Positions 27,001 through 37,656 of a DNA stretch of 64,000 nucleotides are shown here, piece after piece. The stretch's first letter is position 1. The number at the start of each line of letters is the position of its first letter. The notes beneath the pieces were generated by a model. It made no database searches. It worked only from the letters and a program-made list of their open reading frames with translations, and was not told the origin of the DNA. Source of the DNA: Haliotis asinina. Lineage: Eukaryota > Mollusca > Gastropoda > Lepetellida > Haliotidae. The position numbers and the translations under genes were made by a program. The stretch spans positions 42,384,645-42,448,644 of the forward strand of contig NC_090281.1 in NCBI RefSeq assembly GCF_037392515.1, written 5' to 3'.

Positions 27001-30000
27001 TGACGCTAGTTTTACTTCTACATTACTGTGATATTCTATATAGTTGGTTTCTCTGTCCTTCGTTGACATGTTTTTAATATCTACATGTCTTGCTGGTGAC
27101 TTTACAACTTGTTTAAGTCACGATATGGCTGAAATATATCCGATGTGACTCACTCACTCACTAAAATGACAAAATTACTACGATAAAAAACCTGGTTGAC
27201 TTACATTTACACCAGATGTTTTCGGACTTTCGTACCCTGGCTGGAGGGCAATAATTTTACGATATTTTAACCCCCTTTGAGGGTACAGCCACTAACAATT
27301 TGGGTTATAAATTTAAACTTCAACCAGAACAAAATCAGTCGTCAACTCACACTCTCTCTGGGTACCCTCAGCAACAGTGCCACATTCCCTCAGTCTGGTA
27401 TTGCCGTCATCAAACTCGATATAGTCAAATATACAGTCGGTGGCCTCTTCAATGTCAAACACGTTCATGACAAAGGTGATGATGCCCGAACCCGTGAAGC
27501 TTGGATGAAGTGAAAAGCAAGCGTCCTGATTATTGTTGTAGCTGCCGTCATCGTTGATGCTGATGCTGCCATGGTTTCCATAGTAAGTAGTGTTGCCTGA
27601 ACAAGATACATATATACTAAGTTAACATTTCGTCACATATATTAACGGTTTGAAAGTCGAACCAAAAACAAGTATGATTTAGAAACAAAACTTGAAATGC
27701 AAATTTCTTACTCTTTGAGGAAAAGAACACACATGTTATTAAAGCTAATTGATCATGCCCTGGCTACTAGCAGATCCATACCCATTATTCGTTATCATTA
27801 ACACAAGAAAAACGTGCTGGTTTACTGCTAGCAACAAAACATCATGATTATCATGGCTTAATCTACCATCAGGGGTTACGTTGATAGTGTCACATCTGGG
27901 TATGTCCTCAGGGAGGGGAAACACTGAAACCAACAAGAGAAAACATTAGCTCCTGAAGTTTCACTAGCCATTACAGCGAAACGGACATAGTTGTAAAGAG
28001 TCAGTGAGTAAATGCGTGAAAGTAATATATTCCATAAGGGCTTCTTTGCTGAGCAGAAGAATATATAAAATCATACCCAATACAAAATCAAAACTTGCAT
28101 GTCGTTTTTAGGTTAAACAAGGCCAGTAATTGCGCTATTGTGAGGCTCCATTTCTGGTTAGTGATTGCCTGGTCTGTTAACATGCTTCTGGTGCAGGGCA
28201 GGAGTGCTGCTGGATGACGTCAGGAAACAGTCATACTCGTACTGGAGTCGTTTTCTGTGTAAGTGGAGGACGCTACCCGTATGTCAGGACATGCGCACTC
28301 AATTTACATGACTACACTCACAATAATGTATTTCGTTGATGAATCGAGCCTGATGTTATCTGGTGTTGGCGTGTCATGACAGGTGTAACAAGAGAAACTG
28401 ATTTCTTCGGTACAACAATACATTTTTTGTCTCCAAGTCCTAATAACAAACATGAATAAACATATGTGTTTTGAAGCACGATGATAACACTTGATGATAA
28501 GGAAAATACATACCACCGATGGTCCCTGGATAGTCAGTTGTGGCATAGTAGGGATATGGATAATAGTCGGGATAGCCTGTTGTAAGTTGGGGATAGTCTA
28601 TAGGGACGTAGTAGGGGTATAGGGTAGTCACATAATCTGGATATTGGTAATAGTCGGGATAGCTTGTTGTAAACTGGGGATAGTCTGTAGGGACGTAGTA
28701 GGGGTATGGGTTAGTCACATAATCTGGATATTGGTAATAGTCGGGATAGCTTGTTGTAAATTGGGGATAGTCTGTAGGGACGTAGTAGGGGTATGGGGTA
28801 GTCACATAATCTGGATATTGGTAATAATCGGGATAGCCTGTTGTAAATTGGGGATAGTCTGTAGGGACGTAGTAGGGGTATGGAGTAGTTGCATAATCTG
28901 GATAGTCAGTGGTCAAGGAGCTTGTGGTAGTAGGGTCGATGTTATCTGTAAAAGAAGATGACCTGTGTTATTATTTCTGTTAGAACTTAGCACTTGTTAA
29001 ATCAAATCCTGCAAAGGTAGTAATGAGTGAATTACTATGAAAATAGTGAGTGGATAACTGATGTTTTAACAGTACCTAAGTACAAAATATCTTCCTTCTG
29101 TCAATATAGGCTGCAGTACAAGTAGAATGCCCTATTGTTTTACTGAACAGATGCATGACCTTCTACCATCCAGCTTAGTGAACGTCCATACTGAGCCCAG
29201 AAAATCCGTTTAAGAATTGGTCTTCGGAAACCAATTTGTTTCGTAACTTACGGGATCGGATGGTCAGGTTCACTGCTTGGTTGACACTTGTCAGTGCATA
29301 GACCGGTGCTCATGATGTCAATCACTGGATTGACTGGTGAAGACTCGATTACTTACGGACATTCGCCATGTAGCTGAGATACTGCTAAGCTGCGTTCAGC
29401 AACAAACAGTTATAATTTAACACTGATAAACTATTGAAGCAGTGTCAACACTGCAACAACGCACATCTCTATGGGAAGGAGAATCTGGTAGAACCCTCCA
29501 ACCGGAAGTCGTCAACGAGTGCATGCCTAAGGGGTTGATTCATAAGTGGGATCGGGTTCAACTCTTTGGAAGACGATAACATCAGCACCACCCTAATGTA
29601 ACAATTTGTGCGTCAAACAGAAGTATGGAGTATGCATCTGCGTGAATGTCAAAAGGACTGGGGTCAATGTTTCTCACTCTCCTGGACGGAGAGATCGCCC
29701 TTTGTCACAAAATGCCCCCGAATCCATTATGCTGTTCGTTTGAAAGTGGCAAAACGCAACGAGAATCTTGTTCCACTGCTTTTGTTTGAAACTGCTATTT
29801 CTACATGTCTGTTGAGCACGATGGAATTGGATGAGGAAAGATCCGTTTTGATGTCGTCCACCTCAGCATGCAATGAATTAGAGTGTCGCCAGTTGAAATA
29901 GGGTGGGCGTGAGTGGAGAAGATGGTCGCGAATCCCTTCCGGACACGTGTCATACAGGTGAGTATTACACCAGGCCATGTGTTCTTAAAGTTTGTTATAA

Positions 30001-32648
30001 GCAGGACGGTAATATCAGCTTTAGTTTGAATGTTATGAGATATTGCGGCGAGATTTTGCAAATGACCATTTTACCGTTTTTACGTTTGGCCCTGGAGTCG
30101 TGTTTCATTACGACAGGGGCAGACAAAACGTTGTTCGAGTTGCAGGGCAGAACAATGTTAACGTCTTACAATGTCCCACAATATCCCCATACTTCCCAGC
30201 CAATGACCACATCTGATACACTAACGCTAAAGAAACTCTGCTGAATCATTCCTCCTTTGACATCAGCGTTTTTTGCCTTGATAAAACCTGCATCTATGTA
30301 CAAGGTGGACGCACGTTTTGAACCTCTCTTGCACAGTTACTTACAAACATATGTCAGATGCGCTTTTCAGGTGGACTGTTAAGATTCCTTTCCAATAATG
30401 GCATTTTATTGGTGGCAGGAAACGTTTAACAATTGTTCTTTTACCTTTGAATGTCCTACAATAGATTATTCTGCTCACCTGCGTATATGCTGTACGATCC
30501 ACTGGCACCTTCTCTGGTAACCGAGCCATCGCTGGTGAAACACACTTGGAAGAAATTGTCTGTGGCCGAGACTGAAATATATGATAGTTGAAAATGTGCA
30601 CAGCACAAAGTTTAAAAGCTGTAACAACCGAAAAACAAATGTTTGGTCCACTGCAGTTGACAAACATTGCGCATCACATTTCGGTTGTTCCAGATAACTA
30701 CACTGAATTCATGTTTTAATGTTTACAATGTAAAGAATAGATAAATTGGACAACTGATATCTATTTGCTTTAGAGTTTTTGTGGGATAGTTTCAAGGTGT
30801 ATTTGAGATAATTAGCAAATACCAGGATATCCCGAAAGTGTGCCAGGTATCATTAGAATCTTATTGGTGCTAAATAGATGACTTTCGAGTTTGGCACAGT
30901 GTTTGAGATGTAACGACCGACAATTGTGCAGAGCAGGCCCCTTTAAGTGCCTTGCTTATTTAGTCAGTAGTTGTATATGCTTCAGGGTGAAATGCACGCA
31001 ACACTCTGATGCACCTATATGTGGAATACCTAAACATTTAACGCCAGTGTTTAGAGCTATCTACTAGAGGAATAGAACCGTGTACTAACAAAGGTTACAT
31101 TTTTCTACGTCTACGTTCAGCATTACGTTTGCAAATATGAACTTCATTTATCATACTACTCACATGTACTTGAGAAGTTGGTCTTCCGTCCACACTCCTT
31201 CTCAGGTCCATTTTCCGTGTAGAAAGTAAGAGCATCATAACTACAAGTGGAGCTACTTTCTAGGTCAAACGTGTCAAAGTTGAACGTAATTGTCCACGTG
31301 GTCCCTTGTACGTCAGGTGTGAATTCCCAGCAACAGTTCTCGTTGTTGCTGTACTGATCGCCAGTGTTGGTGGAAATTACCCCGAAAGTATCATATCTTG
31401 TTCCTCCATCACAACCTGCAGAAGGAACGTGACTCGACCTTACACACTAATAATGGACAACTATAGAAGATCCAGATGAACAGAATTTAACCAGTTCATC
31501 AAAAAACCGCTGTGTTAATAATATTTCTGCTAAATAGTTCGCTGTTTAATGTGCCGTGCTACAATTGTTCAGATGACAAATATTAGGATCTTAACGGTAG
31601 ACAACACACGAAGAATATATATTCGTCAGTAAAAACAGGTCATATTGAAGACAACTCATGTATAAACATTTTACTTACTGCTTGTTTGTCGCTTCTCTCG
31701 TGATTGAGCGTCCTGTGGCATAAAATGTATAAATACTAATGAATGTGATCTCACAGTCACTCCAACAAAACATACATGCCCTATGCGTGTACAATCATCA
31801 CGTGACTATTTTTAATCGGCTTGGCCGTTTACTAAGCACGTGCCGATTCCAACTAAACTGCTGAAAATTCAAACTTGTTTATTATTTACTCAAGAGCGTA
31901 AACTGACACACTCGATGATAGATATGTGTATTAATAATATAAGAAAACAGTATATAACAATGACAAATATTTGGTGGCTGGAGGTGTAACGTCGTAGCTA
32001 CAAATATTTTGTTCATATGACGTCGTGCATGCATGTGTATATGCGGCTGCTTGTACTCGCCCAGGCCTAGCTGGTCTTATAGTGCTAGCTAGCAGAAATA
32101 CCATGTCGCAGTTAAGCATGAATGTTCAGACACACTATACTGACTCCGTTCCGGCAAGTCCTTGTTGTACCTACTAATGCCGAGCGCCAGACATTGACCA
32201 ACAAGTGTTACATTTTAACGATTTTTGGTATGTCGCAGTTGGAGTTAGAACCTGCACCCTTCACACGGGCAGACGCTTTAACCACTACACCACAGGGGCG
32301 GTCATATGACACATTAACGCTGAGGAAAATCAGTTGAGGATGATACCTTGCGTCCCCTTTTGACATCATGTATATACTTGTACATAAAAGTACCTTTCCC
32401 CTCCTGCCTTCACTTTAGGCACATACTTAACAACTGAAAGGCATATATTTCAATATGTTTCCAAAATCTCTATAGCGGACATGAATTAAACAGTTCCAAG
32501 ATTGTTCAAGCAGTTTCGCCATCATACCTTATCTTCATGTGATATAACCATTCTGAGTATATATACTCACGTTGAAAGCCCGTCCTTCAGTCTGAGCCAA
32601 AAGAAGGCTCACTACCAGAGTAAAGCAGATCATGCCTGGGACATTCAT
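18054..32648 (-). CDS. Secreted eight-CUB protein with Tyr-rich repeats, copy B (complete)
   Basis: Twenty-five exons on the minus strand: 32648-32571, 31712-31679, 31415-31164, 30571-30479, 28945-28514, 27923-27867, 27596-27351, 25981-25889, 25716-25621, 25327-25268, 25050-25012, 24686-24438, 24151-24065, 23773-23546, 23113-22991, 22653-22624, 21780-21751, 21393-21142, 20613-20521, 20345-20082, 19899-19807, 19298-19050, 18829-18743, 18485-18258 and 18157-18054. They sum to 3597 nt, 1198 residues plus a TAG stop. Approximate residues: signal peptide 1-20, CUB1 38-152, Tyr/Pro-rich repeats 153-296, CUB2 308-428, Thr/Asn-rich linker with NTT/NAT/NIT sequons 429-493, CUB3 494-605, CUB4 606-722, two copies of a VTTI(P/L)PTTEP linker 723-742, CUB5 743-857, CUB6 858-976, CUB7 977-1088, CUB8 1089-1198. 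The acidic residues typical of calcium-binding CUB domains (FDLE, CxYD, SDGS) are present. There is no protease, transmembrane or EGF domain, so this is not a tolloid or cubilin. Splice borders are read by eye, not confirmed by RNA. Confidence 0.9.
21422..22855. repeat. Intronic tandem duplication in copy B that doubles a micro-exon
   Basis: About 600 bp (21422-22019) is repeated at 22020-22855, the second unit being longer because of an inserted SINE. Both units start TTACTCCAGT and end with GATTCATTAGAGGGCTCAAAA. Each carries the 30-bp VTTI(P/L)PTTEP exon (21780-21751 and 22653-22624) with AG and GT borders intact. Copy A has one unit only. Confidence 0.85.
22219..22488 (-). mobile_element. 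SINE with 13-bp target-site duplication
   Basis: A 270-bp insertion flanked by CTGTGTTTCATGG at 22206-22218 and 22489-22501. Read on the minus strand it contains GGTGGTCAGGCTCGCTGAC, TCATCGGTTCCCAATTGC and TCGTAAGAGGCGACTAACGG, and ends in TCACTTACTCACTCC. This is a body I recognise from molluscan DNA. It interrupts the second unit of the intronic tandem duplication, so it is younger than that duplication. Confidence 0.85.
25982..27350. other. Large intron of copy B with LINE tail fragments
   Basis: A LINE 3' tail lies in plus orientation at about 26940-27165 (CGATCTATAGCCC, CTGTCCTTCGTTGACATG, then GATGTGACTCACTCACTCAC). Minus-orientation pieces lie at about 26565-26640 and 27240-27310 (TTTAACCCCCTTTGAGGGTA). 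The last piece stops about 40 bp before the CUB2 splice donor. No further exon is seen. Confidence 0.65.
28540..28915 (-). repeat. Coding minisatellite, 84-bp units, in the Tyr-rich exon of copy B
   Basis: About four units of 84 bp (28 codons) lie inside the exon 28945-28514. Each encodes YPYYVPTDYPQFTTSYPDYY then QYPDYVTT or a close variant. About nine of 28 residues are Tyr and there is no Cys. The exon sits in the same place in the gene as the 102-bp array of copy A, and shares the TTxYPxYY style of motif but not the unit length. Confidence 0.9.
29900..30245 (+). pseudogene. Tc1/mariner transposase relic in an intron of copy B
   Basis: Broken plus-strand frames read MRYCGEILQMTILPFL and then, in another frame, GVVFHYDRGRQNVVRVAG and NNVNVLQCPTISP. 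These match the YRDxILxxxVVPF, FQxDNARPH and NNIPxLxWPAxSPDLSP blocks of Tc1/mariner transposases. The relic sits in the same intron (between CUB1 and the Tyr-rich exon) as the transposase fragment of copy A, but keeps a different part of the gene. Confidence 0.5.
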
Positions 32649-32681
32649 GCTGCATGTGCTGGATTATACGAAATGTGCCTG

Positions 32682-32689
32682 CTTTTATA
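32682..32689 (-). promoter_or_regulatory. TATA box of CUB gene copy B
   Basis: TATAAAAG on the minus strand, 34 bp upstream of the predicted ATG. The sequence from the box through the ATG is the same as in copy A, which argues that this is the core promoter of both paralogues. Confidence 0.6.
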
Positions 32690-34544
32690 CACATTCATAG
32701 AACAAACACCTGTTCGATGCCACAACAAAAACATGTTACATAAGAATCCTCGTCAGTATAACATGACGAAACAATTAGACAAAAAGGCGAACATCTGCAC
32801 TCGTGTCGACGGTCCACTTGCTATCTTGGAGCTTGGATATCAAAACTAATGGACAGGTGAGCTGAAACATGGAATACGATTACATGTAATGTTTGCACAG
32901 CTAGATCGCTCATATGCAGTACTTCGGACTTGCAGTTGTACAATTGACAGTCGTTATTGACTACGCGAATTACATCATCTCTCTATCAATTAAAGGGATA
33001 ATTCAGTTAAAACTGACTATGAAGTACACTAATAGCAGTGATGCCAAAAACATTCATCAAGGCACCATATACGTTAATATGTAACTACATGAATTATGTA
33101 TCATTTCTGAATTCATTCTGAATGTCAATTTAGTTACACCGGTGACGTCATTAGCAACTCAAAGTATACTTTAAACGTCACGATCCTCTGAAGAGAGTGA
33201 GTGAGTGAGTGAATGTGTGTGACAATACTTGAGAGTGAGTGAGTGCTTGAATATGTGAGTGAGTGAGTGAGTGAGTGAGGATTTATGTCGGCGATATTTC
33301 AACCATATCGTGACTAAAACAAGATTTTAGATTGGTTTTAGATTGATTACCTTGTTTTCATCGCTATATGGCTGTAATATACCGATGCGATGTAAAAATT
33401 TAACTCTCTCACTCAAAGTATTTTGCTTTGCATTATATTGCAAACCTGAGTAATTGAATATATCTGAACCTATCTGAAACAACACTCAGCAGGAAAGACT
33501 AAACTGTGAAGAACAATATTGCATTTGCATTGAATATTCCATGACTGAACTAAAGTCACTTTCTAATTTTCTCCTGTAAAACGCGTACTTGCATTACTTG
33601 TCATGCATGATGACTTTATGACGAATATTGTCATCACCGATTTTGTTACAAGTGCGCAATGCATTTCATGTCCAGTGGATTGTACGATTCCGACAAGGTC
33701 TTGAGGCTGTAGTATATATGGAAAAAGATACCCAAAATGCCAAATCCGGACCAGGCTCATCTCATTCATACATTTATTTACTTATTTCTGTACTGGTCAT
33801 TAGGGCGAGAAAATGTCATTTCCTATCCGACATTCACAAGCTTCCTTGTGGCTGGAGGAGCAATCCAACTACACCCACACTGATTTTTCACAGTACTAGC
33901 AGAGTTGTGGTTGTATCTAACGTCTACACAAGAAAACTATAAATTTCGACGATAACACAAAGCCACTTTTTTCAGTGCAGAACCGTGAGCTCTAATGTGT
34001 GGACCACGAAGAAAATGTGCTTTTGAAAATTCCCAAGTGTCGTTGATCTTTCAAATTATGGGTAAGAAGAAGAAAGCATAAGTAGAGGTACTCAAATTGA
34101 AGATTCGTTACTTATATTCTTTCCTTTTTCAAAATATTGGCACTCTCACAGACAGCAAATTGCCCTCTAAACATGGCACAAGTCTGTCCATCTCCGATCT
34201 CATGTGAACCGCGTTGTGCTTCCAAGTGGTGGGATGAATGTGTTCATGTGTGTATCTCGTCAGTAATATTTTAGCATTATGTATCACCCTCCCGTAGATT
34301 TTGTAAAGATCGTGGGCACCATATTCTGCCTATATTGTTGTGCACTACAGCATGCTACACGATTATTTACAACACCACGCTACATTGTGTTGTACTGGAA
34401 TAATCCACAGAGCGGTCAGCTACATGGTACGTTATGATTCGCTCTGACATGCTTAGATAATAACCCACGAGGTACGAGTGATTACGGGAGATAAATCCCG
34501 AATGAAATTAATCTTCAGTGTCCCGAGGTTTAGCGGGTAAGTGG
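32690..34544. other. Upstream spacer of copy B, no gene seen
   Basis: The first 300 bp are shared with the upstream region of copy A. A (GTGA)n-rich stretch lies at 33196-33290 and continues into CGGCGATATTTCAACCATAT, the usual end of a minus-oriented abalone-type retroelement tail. No coding signal. Confidence 0.6.
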
Positions 34545-34823
34545 GTTTACATTTAAAGTCACATCGGCAGTATTTCAGCCATCACGTGACTAAAGGAAGT
34601 TGTAAATTCACTATTAATACATGTCGAGTTTAAACACCTGTCAATGAAGAATATTATTTTAGAAGTAAAACTAGCATCTCTCTCTCTAATGAATTTCAAA
34701 TGTGGACAAGAGAGTATCGATCGCCAATAACTGACGGTAGATCACCATACTAGGAACCATGGCGACTTTCAGTACATTTGCTTCCTGAATGGACCCCAGG
34801 TGGATTTACACCATCCTTTCAAG
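34545..34823 (-). mobile_element. LINE 3' tail, distal part, split by the Penelope-like element
   Basis: The reverse complement matches the 3' end of the LINE relic at 10880-12390 (CATGGNNCCTAGTNTGGTGATCTAC, GTCACGATATG-like, GATGTGAC). Its missing upstream part continues at 37657-37950, on the other side of the Penelope-like element. Confidence 0.75.
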
Positions 34824-37656
34824 GATGACAAGAATTGTTTATGGATGATCAACTTCTTTATTCCAGGGTAGCGACGTTTCGGTATAGATTCTTATACCGT
34901 TTTCAAGCGTGTGGGGAATGGCAGGGGGAGTACAATATATATACAGCAGAGATGAGCATGTGATGACAATACAACAATGACAGGATTAACAATAACTATT
35001 TGAGGTAACAATACATTAGAGAAGTGTTGAGGTAAGCTGATTAAGGACTGAAGCCAGCGGGGGGGGGGGGGGGGGGGGGTAAGAGGGTGAGTTGACAGAA
35101 GCCAGAGTGAGATGAGTGGATTAATTGGTGGAAGCCAGGGTGAGTTGAGTGGATAAATTAAGACTGGGGGCCAGAGTGGGTTGAGTGGATTAATTAGTGT
35201 TAATGATGCAGTTGAATGCCGGAGAGACAAAGACGCCTTGGTCCCTGTTGATTGTTGGGTTGTGTCTGCGGATTTGTACTGCTTCAGCAAGTTTGCGTTG
35301 TTTGAAGTCATGTTTGTTGCTAGCAAGTGTTGTGACAGTGTCCCAGTTGATGTTGTGGTCAGGAAATTTGGTGATGTGTTCCGAAATGGCTGATTTTGTG
35401 TCACCTTTGTTTGTGGAGGTTTTGTGTTCTTTAATGCGTATGTTGAGTGGTCTGGATGTTTCCCCAATGTAGTTGCTGCCGCAGCTGCAGCTGATGTTGT
35501 AGATGACGCCTTTAGGGTGTTGTTGTTGTGTACTGTGTTTCCTACCGTTAGCCTTAATGATTGTTTTGAGGGGTGTTCCTGTTGTAAAGTAGGTGTCAAT
35601 GCCTGCTTGTTGCTTGAGTAGACGACTGATGTGGTGTGATGTTTTGCCGGTGTATGGTAGTGAGATGCGTATGGGAGCGGGATCAGGCTTGGTAGTAGTG
35701 GGTTTGGGAGGTGGGTTGACAGTGGAGTTAATGACACGGTTAACAAGTTGGGGAGGGTAGTTGTTTAGTTGGGTGAAGACATGCTTGAGATGGTTTAGTT
35801 CGGGTTGAGGAGAGACAGAGGATAGGTTTAGGGCACGGCGGGTGAGGGTAGAGATGATGCCCGTTTTAGTTCGGAGTGAGTGGTTTGAGTCAAAGTGGAG
35901 GTATTGGTCAGTGTGAGTGGGTTTACGATAGACAGAGGTTTGGATGGTGTTGTCAGTAGTGCGGGTGACGAGAACGTCAAGGAAGGGGAGTTGTGAGTTG
36001 CTTTCAGTCTCAAACGTGAACTGAATGCGGGGGTGTTGCTGGTTAAGGTGCTGAAGGAGAGCGGAGGGGTCGTTAGCTTGGGGCAGAATGACAAAGGTGT
36101 CGTCAACCTTCCTGAACCAGCAGGTTGGTTTAATTAGTGAGGAACTGAGGGCTTGGTGCTCAAAGGAGGTCATGTAGATTTCAGAGAGGATGGGAGAGAG
36201 AGGGGATCCCATGGGCAGACCATGGATTTGCTCATAGAGTTCATCACCCCAGGTGAAGTATGTGGAGGTGATGGAGTTAGTAATGAGCTGAAGGATGGAG
36301 TCAGTAGAGAGTTTGGTGTCCAGAGGGGAGTCGAGGTTATCAAGGCGGTTACGGAGGATGTGCAGGGTTTCGTTAATGGGAACACTGGTGAACAAGTCCA
36401 CTACATCATAACTAACGATTTTTCCAGGGTTTTCAACAGTCTTAAGTTTCTCACAGAAGTCAGTAGAGTCTGATATGTAGGAGTCCGCGGTTTTGCCGAG
36501 AGGGGCCAAAACTTTCGTGAGGTGCTGGGCAGTGTTATAAAACACTGTGTCTCTGGAACACACAAGGAGTCTGGCTTTAGGAGGGTTCTTGTGGATTTTC
36601 ACAGTAGCTCGTGCGTAGGGAGCTTGAGGGTGGGACACAGCAAGTTTGTGGTGCAGTTCATGCGAGAGTTCATAGTTGTCACGTAGTTGTTTCAGGTGGG
36701 CTTTGTGTTGTCTCTGGAGTTTCTGTGTGGGGTCTTTCTTGATCTTGCGGTAGGTGGTATCATCGTCGAGGATGTTGCTGACCATTTTGTTGAAGTCATT
36801 GGTGTTTAGGACTACAACCGCTTTGCCCTTGTCTGCTTGGACGATGGTGATGGACTTGTCTTTTCTCAGGTCTGTGATGGCTTGTCGTTCAGGCTTGGTG
36901 ATGTTGGGCTGCTGGGGCTTCGACTTCTGGAGGATGTCAGCAATCTGGTGGCGGAGGAAGTCAACCTTGCCACCAGGTGCCAACTGCTGCAGCCCCTTCT
37001 CTACGTTGATGATGAAGTCATCGTGGTTGCGTAGAGGTCGGGTAGGGACGAACTTGAGTCCTCTGGACAGCACGCTGATGTGTTCTTTGTTGAGGGGCTT
37101 GTCACTAAGGTTGACAACAGTCTTCCTCTGGTAGTCGGCTTTCTGTAGTCTGGTGGTGGTGCAGTCAGCGGGTTTAGGGTTGAGTTGTTGGAGTTTCTTG
37201 AGATGGGTAGTTTTGGTTTTGTTGTCAAGGATGTTGTTGGACTTGGTCTGGGCAGCACGGAGAGAGGAGTAGGTTTCTAGTTCGAGTGTAGAGCTGAGGG
37301 TGTCAAGGTGGCTGGTGATGCTGTTCAGGGTGGTGGCTTTTACCTTGCGGTGGTGGCGGATACGTTCTTTCACTAGGAGTTTAGAGGCGTTGTGTAGGAT
37401 GGATCTCGCTGCCGGAGAGTTGAAATGTGAAGACAAACTGAGACCGTTGGGGACCAGGTTCAGATCTCTGCATCTCATCAGGAAAGTAAGGTGATTGCTG
37501 GAGTTGATGAATTTCTTCTCTAGCCGGGTGAGGGAGTTGATGGTTTGGATTGCCACGTCTCCATGTAGACGACGGATAAACTGTTTGAGAGGCATTCTAG
37601 AAGTTGCTGAGATAGAGATGACAAGAATTTTTTATGGATGATCAACTTCTTTATTC
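34824..37656 (-). mobile_element. Penelope-like retroelement (PLE), apparently whole coding region
   Basis: A single long reading frame is bordered by 40-bp direct repeats (34824-34863 and 37617-37656, 39 of 40 bases the same, GATGACAAGAATT then TTTATGGATGATCAACTTC). The 3' region (34864-35189) has a hairpin built on GGTATA/TATACC and a run of about 18 G near 35060. The flanks are two halves of one LINE tail and share about 31 bp (GGACCCCAG then GATTTACACCATCC), most easily read as a target-site duplication. High frame integrity suggests a fairly recent insertion. Confidence 0.85.
35190..37595 (-). CDS. Penelope-like element polyprotein (reverse transcriptase + GIY-YIG endonuclease)
   Basis: 801 codons with no stop; ATG gives MPLKQFIRRLHGD, and the frame ends in an INTN stop. 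The N-terminal 240 residues are basic. DKGKAVVVLN (about 255-264) and PPKARLLVCS (338-347) are the Penelope-specific early RT blocks. SYDVVDLFTSVPI (395-407) holds the first catalytic Asp pair, GLPMGSPLSPILSEIYM (459-475) is the B motif, and FRKVDDTFVIL (494-504) holds the catalytic DD in place of the usual YADD. QLPFLDVLV (535-543) and SVYRKPTHTDQYL follow. The C-terminal GIY-YIG nuclease begins KGVIYNISCSCGSNYIGETS (695-714), with RPLNIRIKEH after it. All expected catalytic blocks are present and the length fits the family, so the protein could be functional. The overlapping frames on both strands are shadows. Confidence 0.93.
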   Translation of the reverse strand: MPLKQFIRRLHGDVAIQTINSLTRLEKKFINSSNHLTFLMRCRDLNLVPNGLSLSSHFNSPAARSILHNASKLLVKERIRHHRKVKATTLNSITSHLDTLSSTLELETYSSLRAAQTKSNNILDNKTKTTHLKKLQQLNPKPADCTTTRLQKADYQRKTVVNLSDKPLNKEHISVLSRGLKFVPTRPLRNHDDFIINVEKGLQQLAPGGKVDFLRHQIADILQKSKPQQPNITKPERQAITDLRKDKSITIVQADKGKAVVVLNTNDFNKMVSNILDDDTTYRKIKKDPTQKLQRQHKAHLKQLRDNYELSHELHHKLAVSHPQAPYARATVKIHKNPPKARLLVCSRDTVFYNTAQHLTKVLAPLGKTADSYISDSTDFCEKLKTVENPGKIVSYDVVDLFTSVPINETLHILRNRLDNLDSPLDTKLSTDSILQLITNSITSTYFTWGDELYEQIHGLPMGSPLSPILSEIYMTSFEHQALSSSLIKPTCWFRKVDDTFVILPQANDPSALLQHLNQQHPRIQFTFETESNSQLPFLDVLVTRTTDNTIQTSVYRKPTHTDQYLHFDSNHSLRTKTGIISTLTRRALNLSSVSPQPELNHLKHVFTQLNNYPPQLVNRVINSTVNPPPKPTTTKPDPAPIRISLPYTGKTSHHISRLLKQQAGIDTYFTTGTPLKTIIKANGRKHSTQQQHPKGVIYNISCSCGSNYIGETSRPLNIRIKEHKTSTNKGDTKSAISEHITKFPDHNINWDTVTTLASNKHDFKQRKLAEAVQIRRHNPTINRDQGVFVSPAFNCIINTN

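Noticed and set aside
34864-34920. Hammerhead-ribozyme-like hairpin in the 3' region of the Penelope-like element
   Set aside because: Stem GGTATA/TATACC followed by GAAACGTC looks suggestive, and PLEs are known to carry hammerheads, but the required CUGANGA box is not present upstream, so the call is not supported.
34892-35746. 284-codon minus-strand open frame rich in Thr and Pro
   Set aside because: It overlaps the end of the Penelope-like RT/GIY-YIG frame in another phase and crosses the poly-G tract. It is a shadow frame.
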